A stretch of DNA of 64,000 bases, taken from assembly GCF_014196505.1 (NCBI RefSeq), contig NZ_JACIDW010000001.1, forward strand, positions 620,001 to 684,000, in the 5' to 3' direction. Positions within the stretch are counted from its first letter, which is position 1, and the number at the start of each line of letters is the position of its first letter. This DNA is from Rhizobium metallidurans. GTDB lineage: Bacteria; Pseudomonadota; Alphaproteobacteria; Rhizobiales; Rhizobiaceae. Below, in pieces: positions 35,552-44,010 of this stretch. The translations under genes and the position numbers were made by a program. The notes below the pieces were generated by a model. The model searched no databases. It had not been told where the DNA came from and saw nothing but the letters and a program-made list of their open reading frames with translations.

Positions 35552-36465
35552 TTCACGGCCAGCCAGCGCAGCTCAAGCGTGATGATGGCGATGAGCCCGA
35601 GGAGAACGACGATCGACATGGCGCTCGCCGTCCCGAGATCGAAATAGCTGAAGGCTGTCTCGTAGATCTGGAAACTGGCGAGATCGGTGGCGCCGGTCGG
35701 GCCGCCCTTGGTCAACATCAGCACCGGAACCAGGATCTGGAACGAGGCGAGGGTCGCCAGAACGACGGCGAATTGGCAGCTTCTGGCCAATAGCGGCAGC
35801 GTGATGGTCAATAGCAGCGCCACCGGCCCCGCGCCGTCGAGTTTCGCGGCGGCGGCGATCTGCGGCGGAATGGCGGAAAGCCCGGCGAGAAAGACCAGCA
35901 TGGTCACGCCGACATCGCGCCAGATGGAAAGTCCGAGCACGAGGAACTGCGCCGGCATCTCGCTGGAGAGCCAGGAGACGCGCGCTACGCCCATTCCCGA
36001 GAGGATGGCGTTCACCACCCCGACATTGGCGTCGAACATATAGGCGGAGATGAAGGTGGTCACCGGTAGGCCGAAGAACATCGGTGAGATCATCATCGCG
36101 CGCACGAAGGCATTCCCGCCGGTGTTGGCGCGCAGCATCAATGCCGCGCCAAGCCCGAGCACGAGCTGAACCGGAACCTTGGCAATCGCCGCGAACAGGC
36201 TGAGCCACAACCCCCACCGGAAGCGACTGTCGGACAGCGCAAGGCTGAAATTGTCGAAGCCCGCGGTACCGATGCGCTGGCCGCCGGGATCGAACGTGCC
36301 GGTGCTCGTATAGATCGCCTCGGCGATCGGCCAGACCTTGAAAAGACACAGCATGACAAGGGCAGGGGCCAGAAAGACAAGCGCCGGCCCCCATCCTTCG
36401 AGGAGGGCAGGGAGCCTGCGATGCCTGGAGAAGCTTGGCCTGGAAGCGGCGAGGGAATTCGGCAT
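35536..36465 (-). CDS. ABC importer permease (UgpA/MalF type)
   Basis: About 309 residues with six to seven hydrophobic segments, starting MPNSLAASRPSFSRHRR at 36465. The longer open frame to 36636 overlaps the binding-protein gene and is rejected. The usual EAA loop is divergent: IPPQIAAAAKLDGAGPVALL near residue 205. It is 17 bases downstream of the binding-protein stop with no hairpin between. Pairs with the MalG-type permease to form the channel. Confidence 0.88.
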   Translation of the reverse strand: MPNSLAASRPSFSRHRRLPALLEGWGPALVFLAPALVMLCLFKVWPIAEAIYTSTGTFDPGGQRIGTAGFDNFSLALSDSRFRWGLWLSLFAAIAKVPVQLVLGLGAALMLRANTGGNAFVRAMMISPMFFGLPVTTFISAYMFDANVGVVNAILSGMGVARVSWLSSEMPAQFLVLGLSIWRDVGVTMLVFLAGLSAIPPQIAAAAKLDGAGPVALLLTITLPLLARSCQFAVVLATLASFQILVPVLMLTKGGPTGATDLASFQIYETAFSYFDLGTASAMSIVVLLGLIAIITLELRWLAVKWTYE

Positions 36466-36482
36466 GTGGTCCGCGAGGTCCG

Positions 36483-37817
36483 TCAGGCGTAGCGCCGAAG
36501 CTGGGCATCGATGCGCCGCGCGGCATCGTCGGCAAGCGCCTTCACGTTGCCACCGCTGACAATATCGGCTTCCAGCCGGATCCACATCGTGTCGAGCTCG
36601 GAAAAGCCGGGAACCTTGGGACGCGGCACGGACCATTCGGTGATGCTGTCGATGAAAAGCGACATCGGCTTCGTCTGGAATTCCGGCCGGGCGGCGACCA
36701 TCGACTTGCGGATCGGCGGTGAGGTCCAGCCACGCGCGACGATGTCATTGCCCTCGGGCGAGCCCATGAATTTCACGAAAAGCTTGGCATCACCCATCCT
36801 CGCGGTCTGACGGTTGACCAGCCAGGCAAACGAGCCGGTGTGGATGATCGGGGTCTTGAGATAAGGCACCGGCGCGGTGGCCAGATCGATATCCGGCCGC
36901 GCCTTCCTGATCGGGGCGAGGTAAAGCGGCACGCCGCAGAAGAACGCGACCTGATCGTTGTAGAACATGTCCTTCTGCGTGGATACCGGCGCGATGCCGT
37001 GTTTGTGGTGAATGTCCTGGATCAGCTGCAGGCCTTCCAGCGCCTCCGTCGAATTCAGGTAACCGGTGCTCTTCAACCCGTCGTCACTCACCATTTTCCA
37101 GGCATTTGAGCCTTTTTCGCCGGCGCCGCGCGGATAGATGCCCGAGAAAAACAGACCGGTATTGCCCATGTTGGGGTAAAGCGCGAAGAACTGGTCGTTG
37201 CCGCGTCGTTTGCGCTCGGCGGCCTGGATCTCGGTGAAGACGCGAAGCCATTCGTCCCATTTCCAGGCGTCGGCCAAGGTTTCCGGCAGTTTCAGGCCAT
37301 AGCGGTCGGTGAGCTTGCGGTCGTAGTACAGAGCCTGGCCGTTCTCGTTGGTGGAGGGGCCGTAGAATTCGCCGTCGATCTCGCTGCCGAGCCTGACCGT
37401 CGGGAAGAAGTCCTCCAGATCGTCCTTGCTGAACATGTCGGTGACCGGTTCGATGAGGCCGAGTTTCTTGTAGGTTATGACGTTCGGCGCATTGGCCAGA
37501 AACACATCCGGGCCGGGGCCGCCCTGGTTGGCGGAGCGCACCGCGCGATCGAGATCGCCAAACGGGACCTTGCGGAACTTCAGCGTTCCGCCACCGACGG
37601 ATGTCCATTTCTGCTGCACGCTCGTCATCATGTTGTCGACGAAGGCGCCCCCATCCCAGATGAGGAGTTCCAGTTCCTCCCCCTTGAGCCCGTCATAGGG
37701 ATTGGTCTGCGCGGCGGCCGGCGCGGCACCGCCGATCACGGCGGCGGCGGCACTCGCGCCGAGGCCTTTCAGGAGGTCGCGGCGGGTCGGTTCGAAGGAG
37801 AATGGGGCTCGGATCAT
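36483..37817 (-). CDS. ABC importer periplasmic binding protein with Tat signal
   Basis: 444-residue family-1 receptor. The N-terminus PTRRDLLKGLGASAAAAVIG has a twin-arginine motif, and cleavage after APAAA is likely, so it is exported folded by the Tat pathway. Body features: LLIWDGGAFVDNMMTSVQQKW and DVFLANAPNVITYKKLGLIE. AAGGACGAG precedes the start. First gene of the operon running to the ATPase at 33561; a MetE-like gene lies upstream on the same strand and may be co-regulated. Confidence 0.88.
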   Translation of the reverse strand: MIRAPFSFEPTRRDLLKGLGASAAAAVIGGAAPAAAQTNPYDGLKGEELELLIWDGGAFVDNMMTSVQQKWTSVGGGTLKFRKVPFGDLDRAVRSANQGGPGPDVFLANAPNVITYKKLGLIEPVTDMFSKDDLEDFFPTVRLGSEIDGEFYGPSTNENGQALYYDRKLTDRYGLKLPETLADAWKWDEWLRVFTEIQAAERKRRGNDQFFALYPNMGNTGLFFSGIYPRGAGEKGSNAWKMVSDDGLKSTGYLNSTEALEGLQLIQDIHHKHGIAPVSTQKDMFYNDQVAFFCGVPLYLAPIRKARPDIDLATAPVPYLKTPIIHTGSFAWLVNRQTARMGDAKLFVKFMGSPEGNDIVARGWTSPPIRKSMVAARPEFQTKPMSLFIDSITEWSVPRPKVPGFSELDTMWIRLEADIVSGGNVKALADDAARRIDAQLRRYA

Positions 37818-37856
37818 GGGTCTCGTCCTTTGCGCGGGAGATCGGTAAAGCAGAGG

Positions 37857-38960
37857 TCAGCGGATGGCGTGGTCGGGAATGTCGAGCCCGAGTTCGCGGC
37901 GCACGATATTGGTGCCCTTGACCAGCGCCTCGATCTTTGCGCGGGCGACATCGCGCGGCAGGAACCACATGCCGCAATCGGTCGAGGGGTGAAGCCGCTC
38001 CGGCGGTACGATTTTCAGCGCTTCTCGCAAGCGTCCGGCAATATGTTCGGGCGTCTCGATTTCATGCGATCCCATGCCGATCAGGCCGAGATGGACATGT
38101 TTGTCGCCGGCTTGCTTCAAGAGATCCGGCGTATGTCCGGGCTGTTCGTATTCGATGCTCATCGCCTGGACCGACGTTTCCGAGAGGAGCCGCAAGACCT
38201 CGGGATAGGAAGGGTTGATCGTCTTCGACGACGAATATTTCGCATATCCGTAGCAGACATGCAGGACGACGGGCGTGGTTATGCCTTCGAGCAGCCGTTC
38301 GATGACGGGCTTGCCGATCTCGCGCGAACGGCTGAGCTTGAAATGCAGCGCGGGGTCGGCGACCATCAGGAGGTCGGTCCCTTCCGCTTGCAGTTCCTTC
38401 AACTCGCGGTTCAGTACGCCGGCCAGCGCCATGATGGCGTCTTCGGGTCGCAGGTAATAGTCGTCCGCCAGCCGATCGTAGAGCGTCATCGGGCCGACGA
38501 TCGGTGCCTTGACCGGGCGCCTTGCGTGCTTCTTCACAAAGCGCAGTTCATCGATCGCAGGCGAGGAAACCCATTCCAGCGGACCGGTGATCGTCGGCGA
38601 CATCCGAAAATTCTGCCAGAGGTCACCGAGATCGGTGCGGGCGGTCTTGCTCTTGAGTTCGCTTTGGAACTCCTTGTCCTGCACCTTTTCGAGACTGATG
38701 CCGCCGATGCCGGATACGAAATGCCGGTCGTAATGCTGGCGGCGGATCTCGCCATCCGTGACGACGTCGAGCCCGGCGCGCTCCTGCTCGTGGATCGCCA
38801 GCAGAACCGCGTCGTCCTGCGCCTGTTGCAGCACATCGGCTTCTGGCCGCCACCAGCTGCCGTCGTGGTGGTGCTCATGGCCGTGACGCACCAGCCATGC
38901 GGGCTTGACGTAACTTCCGACGATCTGGGTACGGAGTGGCTGGGTACGGAGTGGGAGCAT
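37857..38960 (-). CDS. MetE C-terminal-like (cobalamin-independent) methyltransferase
   Basis: 367-residue UROD/MetE-like barrel lacking the N-terminal half of true MetE (about 750 residues). The zinc ligands of the methionine synthase active site are intact: His and Cys in LHVCYGYAK near residue 233, Glu in SIEYEQPGH near 268, Cys in STDCGMWFL near 329. A substrate such as a small methyl or thiol compound is likely; short homologues act on diverse donors, and the adjacent ABC importer may supply it. ATG 38960 has AGGAAAT upstream. The N-terminal coding contains a perfect tandem 15-base duplication (38925-38954) giving LRTQPLRTQ. Confidence 0.85.
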   Translation of the reverse strand: MLPLRTQPLRTQIVGSYVKPAWLVRHGHEHHHDGSWWRPEADVLQQAQDDAVLLAIHEQERAGLDVVTDGEIRRQHYDRHFVSGIGGISLEKVQDKEFQSELKSKTARTDLGDLWQNFRMSPTITGPLEWVSSPAIDELRFVKKHARRPVKAPIVGPMTLYDRLADDYYLRPEDAIMALAGVLNRELKELQAEGTDLLMVADPALHFKLSRSREIGKPVIERLLEGITTPVVLHVCYGYAKYSSSKTINPSYPEVLRLLSETSVQAMSIEYEQPGHTPDLLKQAGDKHVHLGLIGMGSHEIETPEHIAGRLREALKIVPPERLHPSTDCGMWFLPRDVARAKIEALVKGTNIVRRELGLDIPDHAIR

Positions 38961-39058
38961 GGGAATTTCCTGTCGCTTCGGGAGAAGGTTTCTCCGTCCT
39001 GCTCGTTCTAGGGTCGGGCAAGGGTTGTGAAACAGGGCCACTTTCCTGGGGTCACCGG

Positions 39059-39107
39059 GCCACTTGTCACAAACCCCCGGCAAAGGCCGCCTTATGTGAC
39101 AAGTGGC
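39059..39107. promoter_or_regulatory. Long inverted repeat upstream of the MetE-like gene (probable MocR operator)
   Basis: Two perfect 13-base arms, GCCACTTGTCACA (39059-39071) and TGTGACAAGTGGC (39095-39107), flank a 23-base spacer. It is about 100 bases upstream of the MetE-like start and 134 bases downstream of the mocR-type stop. Arm-centre distance is 36 bases (between three and four helical turns). It could be an operator for the neighbouring regulator or an RNA hairpin; no U-tract is present. Confidence 0.55.
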
Positions 39108-39240
39108 TTGGACGCAGCCTGCATTTGGGCGGCAGCGCTTCGCTTTCGAGATCGAGGCCGCATAGCCGGTGCGGCACTGGCCTCGACCGCACGGCAATTT
39201 TCACGAAATGCGCAAGGAGGCGACGGCGGCTGTCGCGGCG

Positions 39241-40617
39241 TCATGAACCGAGAATGTCGGCGAGATCGCGCATGCCCCTGATGGTGGTGAACTCGCCGGC
39301 ATAAGCAAAGCCGAGCAGCAGGGCGCGGCGTGCCGGATCGGCGAACCAGGAGGAGATGTCGCGCGGTTCCAGCCCGCGCGCCGCCGCCTGGCGCAGCAGC
39401 CTTTCGACGTCGGTTCCGTCGGGGAGGGTCAGCATGTGGCCGAGCCCGCCCGGCTCGGGCGAAAGCGACACCCCGGCCGGCAGTCCGGCCGGCCACGAGC
39501 CGACAAGCGATTGCCGGCGCACCGAGAGCACCGCACGCATCCGGTCGATATAGTGTTCCAGATGCCCCTCGCGCATGAACTGTTCCAGCATGTATTGCTC
39601 GATCAGCGGCGGCCGAAAATCCATGGCTGCGCGGGTGGCGATCAGCCGGTTGATCATAGCCGGCTCGGCAACGATGTAGCCGATACGCAGAGACCGGAAC
39701 ATCGTCCAGCTCAAGGTCGACAGATAGATCGTCCGGTCGCGGCTTGACTGGTCGGCGAAGATCGGCGCCCGGGGTTCCGGCAAGAGCGCCGTATTGTCCA
39801 TCTCCACGATATGAGCGCCATTCGCCTCGACATGGCGGCGGATCGCCTGCTCGCGGGCATCGCTCAGGATCACACCGGACGGAAACTGCCGGACAGGCGA
39901 CAGATGAACCAGCCGGAACTGCGGCGAAGCCGGCTCGATCCTCAGCCCTTCGTCATCGACCGGAAGCGCCTGCACCCTGGCGCCGGCGAGCGTCAGCGTG
40001 GTGCGCACGCGCAGCTCCGCCGGGTCCTCCATCAGCGCGATATCGCCGCTGCGCAGAAGCGTGCGGGCGACGAGATCGAGACCTTGGGTCATGCCGGAGG
40101 TAACGATGATCTGGTCGGGGTGGCAGACGATCCCGCGGCGGCTTTTCAGATAGCCGGCGATCTGCATCCTCAAAGGTGCGAACCCGGCCGGATCGCCTTC
40201 GTTCATCAGCTCGCGAACACGGGCCGCCTGCTCCGTCCCGATCCGCTGCCAGACGGCAAACGGGAAATAGTCGAGCGTCGGCCCCCAGGACAGCGCATTG
40301 ACGACGGAGCGCGGCGCGGCGGGCAGCTCCGCGATCGGCGTGGCGTTTTTCGGCAGGATTCGCCGTTGTTCGAGATAGCGCAGGGAATTGACGAATGTGC
40401 CGGACCCGGTAACGCCGAGGATGAGGCCCTCGGCCATCAGCATGTCGAATGCCTCGGAAACCGTGCTGCGGGAAACCCCGATCTCGTGGGCCAGCTGGCG
40501 CGTCGAGGGCAAGCGTTCCCCCGGTCCGTAGGTGCCGTCCAGGATGCGCGCCTCGATGGACTTGCAAATCTGTTCGGCAAGAGACTGGGCGCCATCGCGA
40601 TCGAGCTGAAACTGCAT
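39241..40617 (-). CDS. MocR/GntR-type regulator with degenerate aminotransferase domain
   Basis: 458-residue fusion: N-terminal GntR winged helix (YGPGERLPSTRQLAHEIGVSRS) and a fold-type-I aminotransferase-like domain from about residue 110. The PLP site is broken. The lysine expected in the family S-K-T/S-L-F-P motif is Trp (LSTLSWTMFRSLRIGY). The region where the family has D-Y-D-x-E-F/Y reads MDNTALLPEP. The family P-x-H-Q-x-P-x-G reads PVRQFPSG. It should not form an internal aldimine, so it may sense another ligand or none. Upstream of and co-directional with the MetE-like gene. Confidence 0.88.
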   Translation of the reverse strand: MQFQLDRDGAQSLAEQICKSIEARILDGTYGPGERLPSTRQLAHEIGVSRSTVSEAFDMLMAEGLILGVTGSGTFVNSLRYLEQRRILPKNATPIAELPAAPRSVVNALSWGPTLDYFPFAVWQRIGTEQAARVRELMNEGDPAGFAPLRMQIAGYLKSRRGIVCHPDQIIVTSGMTQGLDLVARTLLRSGDIALMEDPAELRVRTTLTLAGARVQALPVDDEGLRIEPASPQFRLVHLSPVRQFPSGVILSDAREQAIRRHVEANGAHIVEMDNTALLPEPRAPIFADQSSRDRTIYLSTLSWTMFRSLRIGYIVAEPAMINRLIATRAAMDFRPPLIEQYMLEQFMREGHLEHYIDRMRAVLSVRRQSLVGSWPAGLPAGVSLSPEPGGLGHMLTLPDGTDVERLLRQAAARGLEPRDISSWFADPARRALLLGFAYAGEFTTIRGMRDLADILGS

Positions 40618-40682
40618 CCGATGCCCCTTTGCAATGGTCAGCCCTCGTCGGACCGAGGAGGATGGGGCGGCGTAGCGAAAGC

Positions 40683-40871
40683 ATGTTTCAGGAGGATGAC
40701 AGGGCCGATGATCTCATTACCGCGCTGGAAGCTTCCGTCCGGCATATCGCCGCCGAACTCGGGCCCAATAATGGCATTCGCGTGCACGCCATTTCGCCCG
40801 GACAACTGGCAACACGCGCCTCCGTCCGCCGCCGCGCGTTCGTATCAATGCGTCTATTTCGCTGCTTGTGA
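40683..40871 (+). pseudogene. Fragment of a FabI-like short-chain reductase
   Basis: About 45 residues resembling the C-terminal part of enoyl-ACP reductase FabI/atypical SDRs: TALEASVRHIAAELGPNNG and IRVHAISPGQLATRA (40719-40820). The upstream cofactor and catalytic regions are absent, and the frame then runs into unrelated sequence to a stop at 40869. It lies just upstream of the divergent mocR-type gene. A relic of an insertion or deletion event, not a working gene. Confidence 0.65.
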
Positions 40872-41249
40872 GGATATTTTGTCGTATCGTGTTGCGAAAT
40901 ACAACTTTTCGGTAGTATAAGAATTGCAATTTGCAGTATTTGTTTTATAGGTCAAATGGCAATGGCGAGCCGTTTCATGGCTGATCCTAAATGGGTCAGT
41001 CGAAGACGCGACCGTATCGACACGCTAACTCGACATTAGTTCAGAAGCCTGGATCGCTCCAAGGTTCGACTTGCGGTCTCGCGGCCGCCAGAAGCGAAAT
41101 AGTCAGATCTTTTTTTCATCGCATACCCGGAAGTGGTGATGCGGCAAAGGATCGATCCCCGGCAATCGGTCGGCGCTCTCCCAGGGCGGCGATCGCCCGG
41201 CAAGTCAGCATCTTATCGCAGCAAACCGACCCTTACTCGGAGAAACGAC
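40872..41249. other. AT-richer intergenic region
   Basis: 378 bases without a convincing gene. The first 80 are clearly AT-richer than the surroundings (runs such as TTTGTTTTATAGG) and could hold promoters for the MocR-type gene and for the secreted-protein pair downstream. I see no clear dyad, tRNA or riboswitch. Short overlapping frames in this stretch have no family-like motifs. Confidence 0.4.
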
Positions 41250-41525
41250 GTGACCGAATTCACCATTTCACGCAGGAACGTGCTCGCCGGCGCGGGTGTG
41301 GTCCTGGCCGCGGCCTCCGCCACGTCCCTCGTATCGTCTCCAGCCACGGCGGAGCAAGGCAACATGGATGCCGCGCTGCGTCAGTTGCAGGCTGCGTTGG
41401 CCTCGCTTCGCCGTGCGACGCCGAACAAGGGCGGACACAAGGAGCGCGCCGCCGAACTGGTCATGCAGGCCATGGACGAAGTCCAGGCCGGCATCGACTA
41501 TGCCGCCAGCCGTGGCGGCGGCTGA
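41250..41525 (+). CDS. Small Tat-exported protein of unknown function
   Basis: 91 residues starting at GTG 41250, with GGAGAAAC upstream. The N-terminus TISRRNVLAGAGVVLAAASA is a textbook twin-arginine signal, with cleavage probable after SPATA (near residue 35). The mature part is about 55 residues, mostly helical in character: DAALRQLQAALASLRRAT then AAELVMQAMDEVQAGIDYAA. I recognise no family. Its neighbour 42 bases downstream is another exported protein, so the two probably act together in the periplasm. Confidence 0.7.
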   Translation: MTEFTISRRNVLAGAGVVLAAASATSLVSSPATAEQGNMDAALRQLQAALASLRRATPNKGGHKERAAELVMQAMDEVQAGIDYAASRGGG

Positions 41526-41567
41526 TCGCGGGCTATCCACGACGGAACTCACAAGGGGGATTCGACA

Positions 41568-42281
41568 ATGATACGCATCAAACCAATCAGACTATTGTTG
41601 TCTGGCTTGATCGCACTGCTTGCGGGAGTCGCAATCGCGCAGGATGCCGCCAGGGTACCCAATGCGCCGTTGCGGAAGACCGTGGGACAGGTCAGCCAGC
41701 AGGCGCCGGTAGCATCACTCCTGGTGTTCAACGCCGATGGTGCGAAGCTGGAAGGCAACACGCTGGTCTTGACGGGCGTTTCCGCCAACTCCATCATCTT
41801 CGCCGATCGCCCAACCCGTGCCGCCGGCCATATCGCGACCAGTGAAATCGTCAGTCAATGGGGCGCCGGCGCCGACAGTTTCGACAAGGACCCGCCGAAT
41901 GCGACGGTCTCGGTTCTCGCGGGCGGCTCGAATGTAAGCGATGCGGTGGTCACGCTCAAGTCTCCAAAGCTTGACGGGACGACGCTCACGTTCGACGTTT
42001 CGGTGCTGGAAGGCGATCTCGCCGGCGTGACCGGTCCAGCGGCGCTGTTTATCGACCATTGGCGTGGCTGGAACAACGCCGGCTGGTACGCGCTTGGTGC
42101 CGCGTCGGGTGCGGCCATCGGGGCGTCGCTGGCGGGCCCGCGTTATGTCGAACCTTATTATCCGCCGCCCGCATACTATCCACCCGCAAATCCATGCCCG
42201 CCCGGCTACTGGCTCGGCCCGTGGGGCCACTGCCGGGATACGCCGTATCATGGCCGCCTGCCGGATGGTCAGTGGCAGTAA
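41568..42281 (+). CDS. Exported protein with C-terminal Pro/Tyr-rich and Cys-Pro-Pro-Gly-Tyr tail
   Basis: 237 residues with a Sec signal peptide ending at GVAIAQ (about residue 25). A central domain (about 45-165) contains VFNADGAKLEGNTLVLTGVS and TLTFDVSVLEGDL, beta-rich in character. After a hydrophobic glycine/alanine segment the tail YYPPPAYYPPANPCPPGYW then GPWGHCRD resembles GCG-CRPN-type low-complexity tails of rhizobial secreted proteins. Function unknown; surface or envelope association is inferred from signal and tail. GGGGGA lies upstream of the ATG. Confidence 0.75.
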   Translation: MIRIKPIRLLLSGLIALLAGVAIAQDAARVPNAPLRKTVGQVSQQAPVASLLVFNADGAKLEGNTLVLTGVSANSIIFADRPTRAAGHIATSEIVSQWGAGADSFDKDPPNATVSVLAGGSNVSDAVVTLKSPKLDGTTLTFDVSVLEGDLAGVTGPAALFIDHWRGWNNAGWYALGAASGAAIGASLAGPRYVEPYYPPPAYYPPANPCPPGYWLGPWGHCRDTPYHGRLPDGQWQ

Positions 42282-42511
42282 TCGCAAGACGCGGGAAAAC
42301 ATCGGGGTTACGTGGCAGGGTCGGGGCATCTCGGCCCGCGCCTGAAGAACCCGATGGGTGCCGATCGACGGGATAGCGGGTCTGTTCGGGATCGCCAGTG
42401 ACGATCCGATCATCTCTGCCGTCGCCGCGAGGACAGGCCGTGACGAGGCTTTGCCCGGCATTGTGCGTCTTATGCCGGCATGGGCATAAGACGCACGGTG
42501 ACGGTGCTGGA

Positions 42512-43204
42512 CTACGCCCGAAGGCGAAGGTTGCGTTCCAGCATGTCGGCTACCTGCGTGACGATGTAGGCGATGACCATGTAGATGACCACCGCGATGA
42601 CGAACGCCTCGAGATAGTAGAAGTTCAGGGCCGCGGTCAGCTGTGACTGGGCGAAGATGTCGACGACCTCGATCGCAAATCCGAGCGAAAGCGCCTTCAT
42701 GATGACCATGATCGATGTCGTCAGGTCCGGTATCGCCGCCACGACCACCTGCGGAAACATCACCCGGCGAAACAGCTGGGCATTGGTGTACCCAAGCGAA
42801 TGCGCGGCGTCAGCCTGGCCGTTGTCGAAGGAGTTCAGGGCTCCCTTGATGATCTCGGCCTGGAAAGCCGCGATACAGCCCGTGATCGCAACGACCAGAA
42901 CGACCCAGTTCGGCATCGAATGGCCATTGTAGTTGATCCCCACCAGCGAGGTCAGCATCTGCAGACCGGCGGGCAGGCCGAAGTACGCGAGAAAGATCAC
43001 GATGACCATCGGGACGCCCTTGAAGGCGACCTTGTAGGTCAGCACGGCTTCCCTCAGGACCGGGATCTTCCTGTACTCGATGAACGCGAACAGGCTGCCG
43101 ATCAGTGTCGAGAATACGAAGATAAGGGCTGCCATCGCGAGCGTGACAGGCACCGCGCCAAGTATTTCCCGGGTGTCCTGTAATAGAATGTCGGTTTCAA
43201 ACAT
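42512..43204 (-). CDS. Polar amino-acid ABC importer permease (HisM/GlnP type)
   Basis: 230-residue permease of the polar amino acid family with about five hydrophobic segments. The HisM-type EAA loop is DAAHSLGYTNAQLFRRVMFP near residue 132, inside the AFQAEIIKGALNSFDNGQ context. Twenty bases after the first permease gene. Together they form a heterodimeric channel for an amino acid or opine-like ligand. Confidence 0.92.
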   Translation of the reverse strand: MFETDILLQDTREILGAVPVTLAMAALIFVFSTLIGSLFAFIEYRKIPVLREAVLTYKVAFKGVPMVIVIFLAYFGLPAGLQMLTSLVGINYNGHSMPNWVVLVVAITGCIAAFQAEIIKGALNSFDNGQADAAHSLGYTNAQLFRRVMFPQVVVAAIPDLTTSIMVIMKALSLGFAIEVVDIFAQSQLTAALNFYYLEAFVIAVVIYMVIAYIVTQVADMLERNLRLRA

Positions 43205-43224
43205 TTACTGATACCCCTTCTCGG

Positions 43225-43941
43225 TCAAACACTTGGCAGGAGCACGTTCTTGACGCGTCCGGCGTTGGCCGTCTCCGGCGCGCGCATCGACGAGCGGAGC
43301 TCGAAGAAGCGGACGACGAGCCAGACGATCAGGCACATCAAGGAGTAGATGACCGCCAGAACGAGATACGTTTCGAACTGGTACTGGTTGTAGTCGCGCT
43401 GCATGATCAGGTGCGCGGTCGCCATCACGTCGGCGGCCCCGATGTACATGACCAATGCGACGTTGTGGACTAGGTAGATGAGCGAGTTGCCGTAGCCGGG
43501 CAGGCCGATGTGGACCGCCTGAGGACCGACGATGCGGAAGATTTTCTGCCGAAAGCTGTAGCCCAGGCTGTCCGCCGCCTCATGCTGGCCGCGCTCCACC
43601 GAAAGATAGGCTGGCCGCATGACCTCCGAGAGGTAGCCGCCATGGTACAAGCTCAGCCCGACCATCGCCGCGACGTTCGCCGAGAAGAAATCCGAAAAGC
43701 CGAACACGGCCGCGAACAGCGGGAGCCCGTAAAAGGTGACGAACAACTGAAGAACGACAGGGACGCTTCGCGCATAGGAAACGTAGAGATCGGCCAGATG
43801 GCTGATCAGGAACACCCGTCGCACGCGGAGCGTCGTCGCGATCAAGGCCAGGCAGAAGCCGGCGATGAGGGCGGTGAAGGTAATCGCGAGCGTCAGCGGC
43901 AATGCCGAGAGCAGCTCGGGAATCATGGTCGAGATATTCAC
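43225..43941 (-). CDS. Polar amino-acid ABC importer permease (HisQ type)
   Basis: About 238 residues. Start GTG 43941 is preferred because AAGGAG lies eight bases upstream; the frame extends to 43986 without a ribosome-binding site. The family loop is HEAADSLGYSFRQKIFRIVG, preceded by LYHGGYLSEVMRPAYLSVERG. Follows the binding-protein gene after a strong hairpin. The hairpin would keep its expression below that of the binding protein. Confidence 0.9.
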   Translation of the reverse strand: MNISTMIPELLSALPLTLAITFTALIAGFCLALIATTLRVRRVFLISHLADLYVSYARSVPVVLQLFVTFYGLPLFAAVFGFSDFFSANVAAMVGLSLYHGGYLSEVMRPAYLSVERGQHEAADSLGYSFRQKIFRIVGPQAVHIGLPGYGNSLIYLVHNVALVMYIGAADVMATAHLIMQRDYNQYQFETYLVLAVIYSLMCLIVWLVVRFFELRSSMRAPETANAGRVKNVLLPSV

Positions 43942-43974
43942 TATGAACACTCCTTCTTGCAATGTCAGCCCGAG

Positions 43975-44000
43975 CCCTGACGGCATCGCTGCCGTCAGGG
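43975..44000 (-). other. Intercistronic hairpin after binding-protein gene
   Basis: Perfect 11-base arms (CCCTGACGGCA at 43975-43985, TGCCGTCAGGG at 43990-44000) with a TCGC loop, 10 bases past the binding-protein stop and 33 before the permease start. No U-run. Likely a 3'-end stabiliser or partial terminator for the binding-protein message. Confidence 0.6.
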
Positions 44001-44010
44001 AAGGCGCCTG

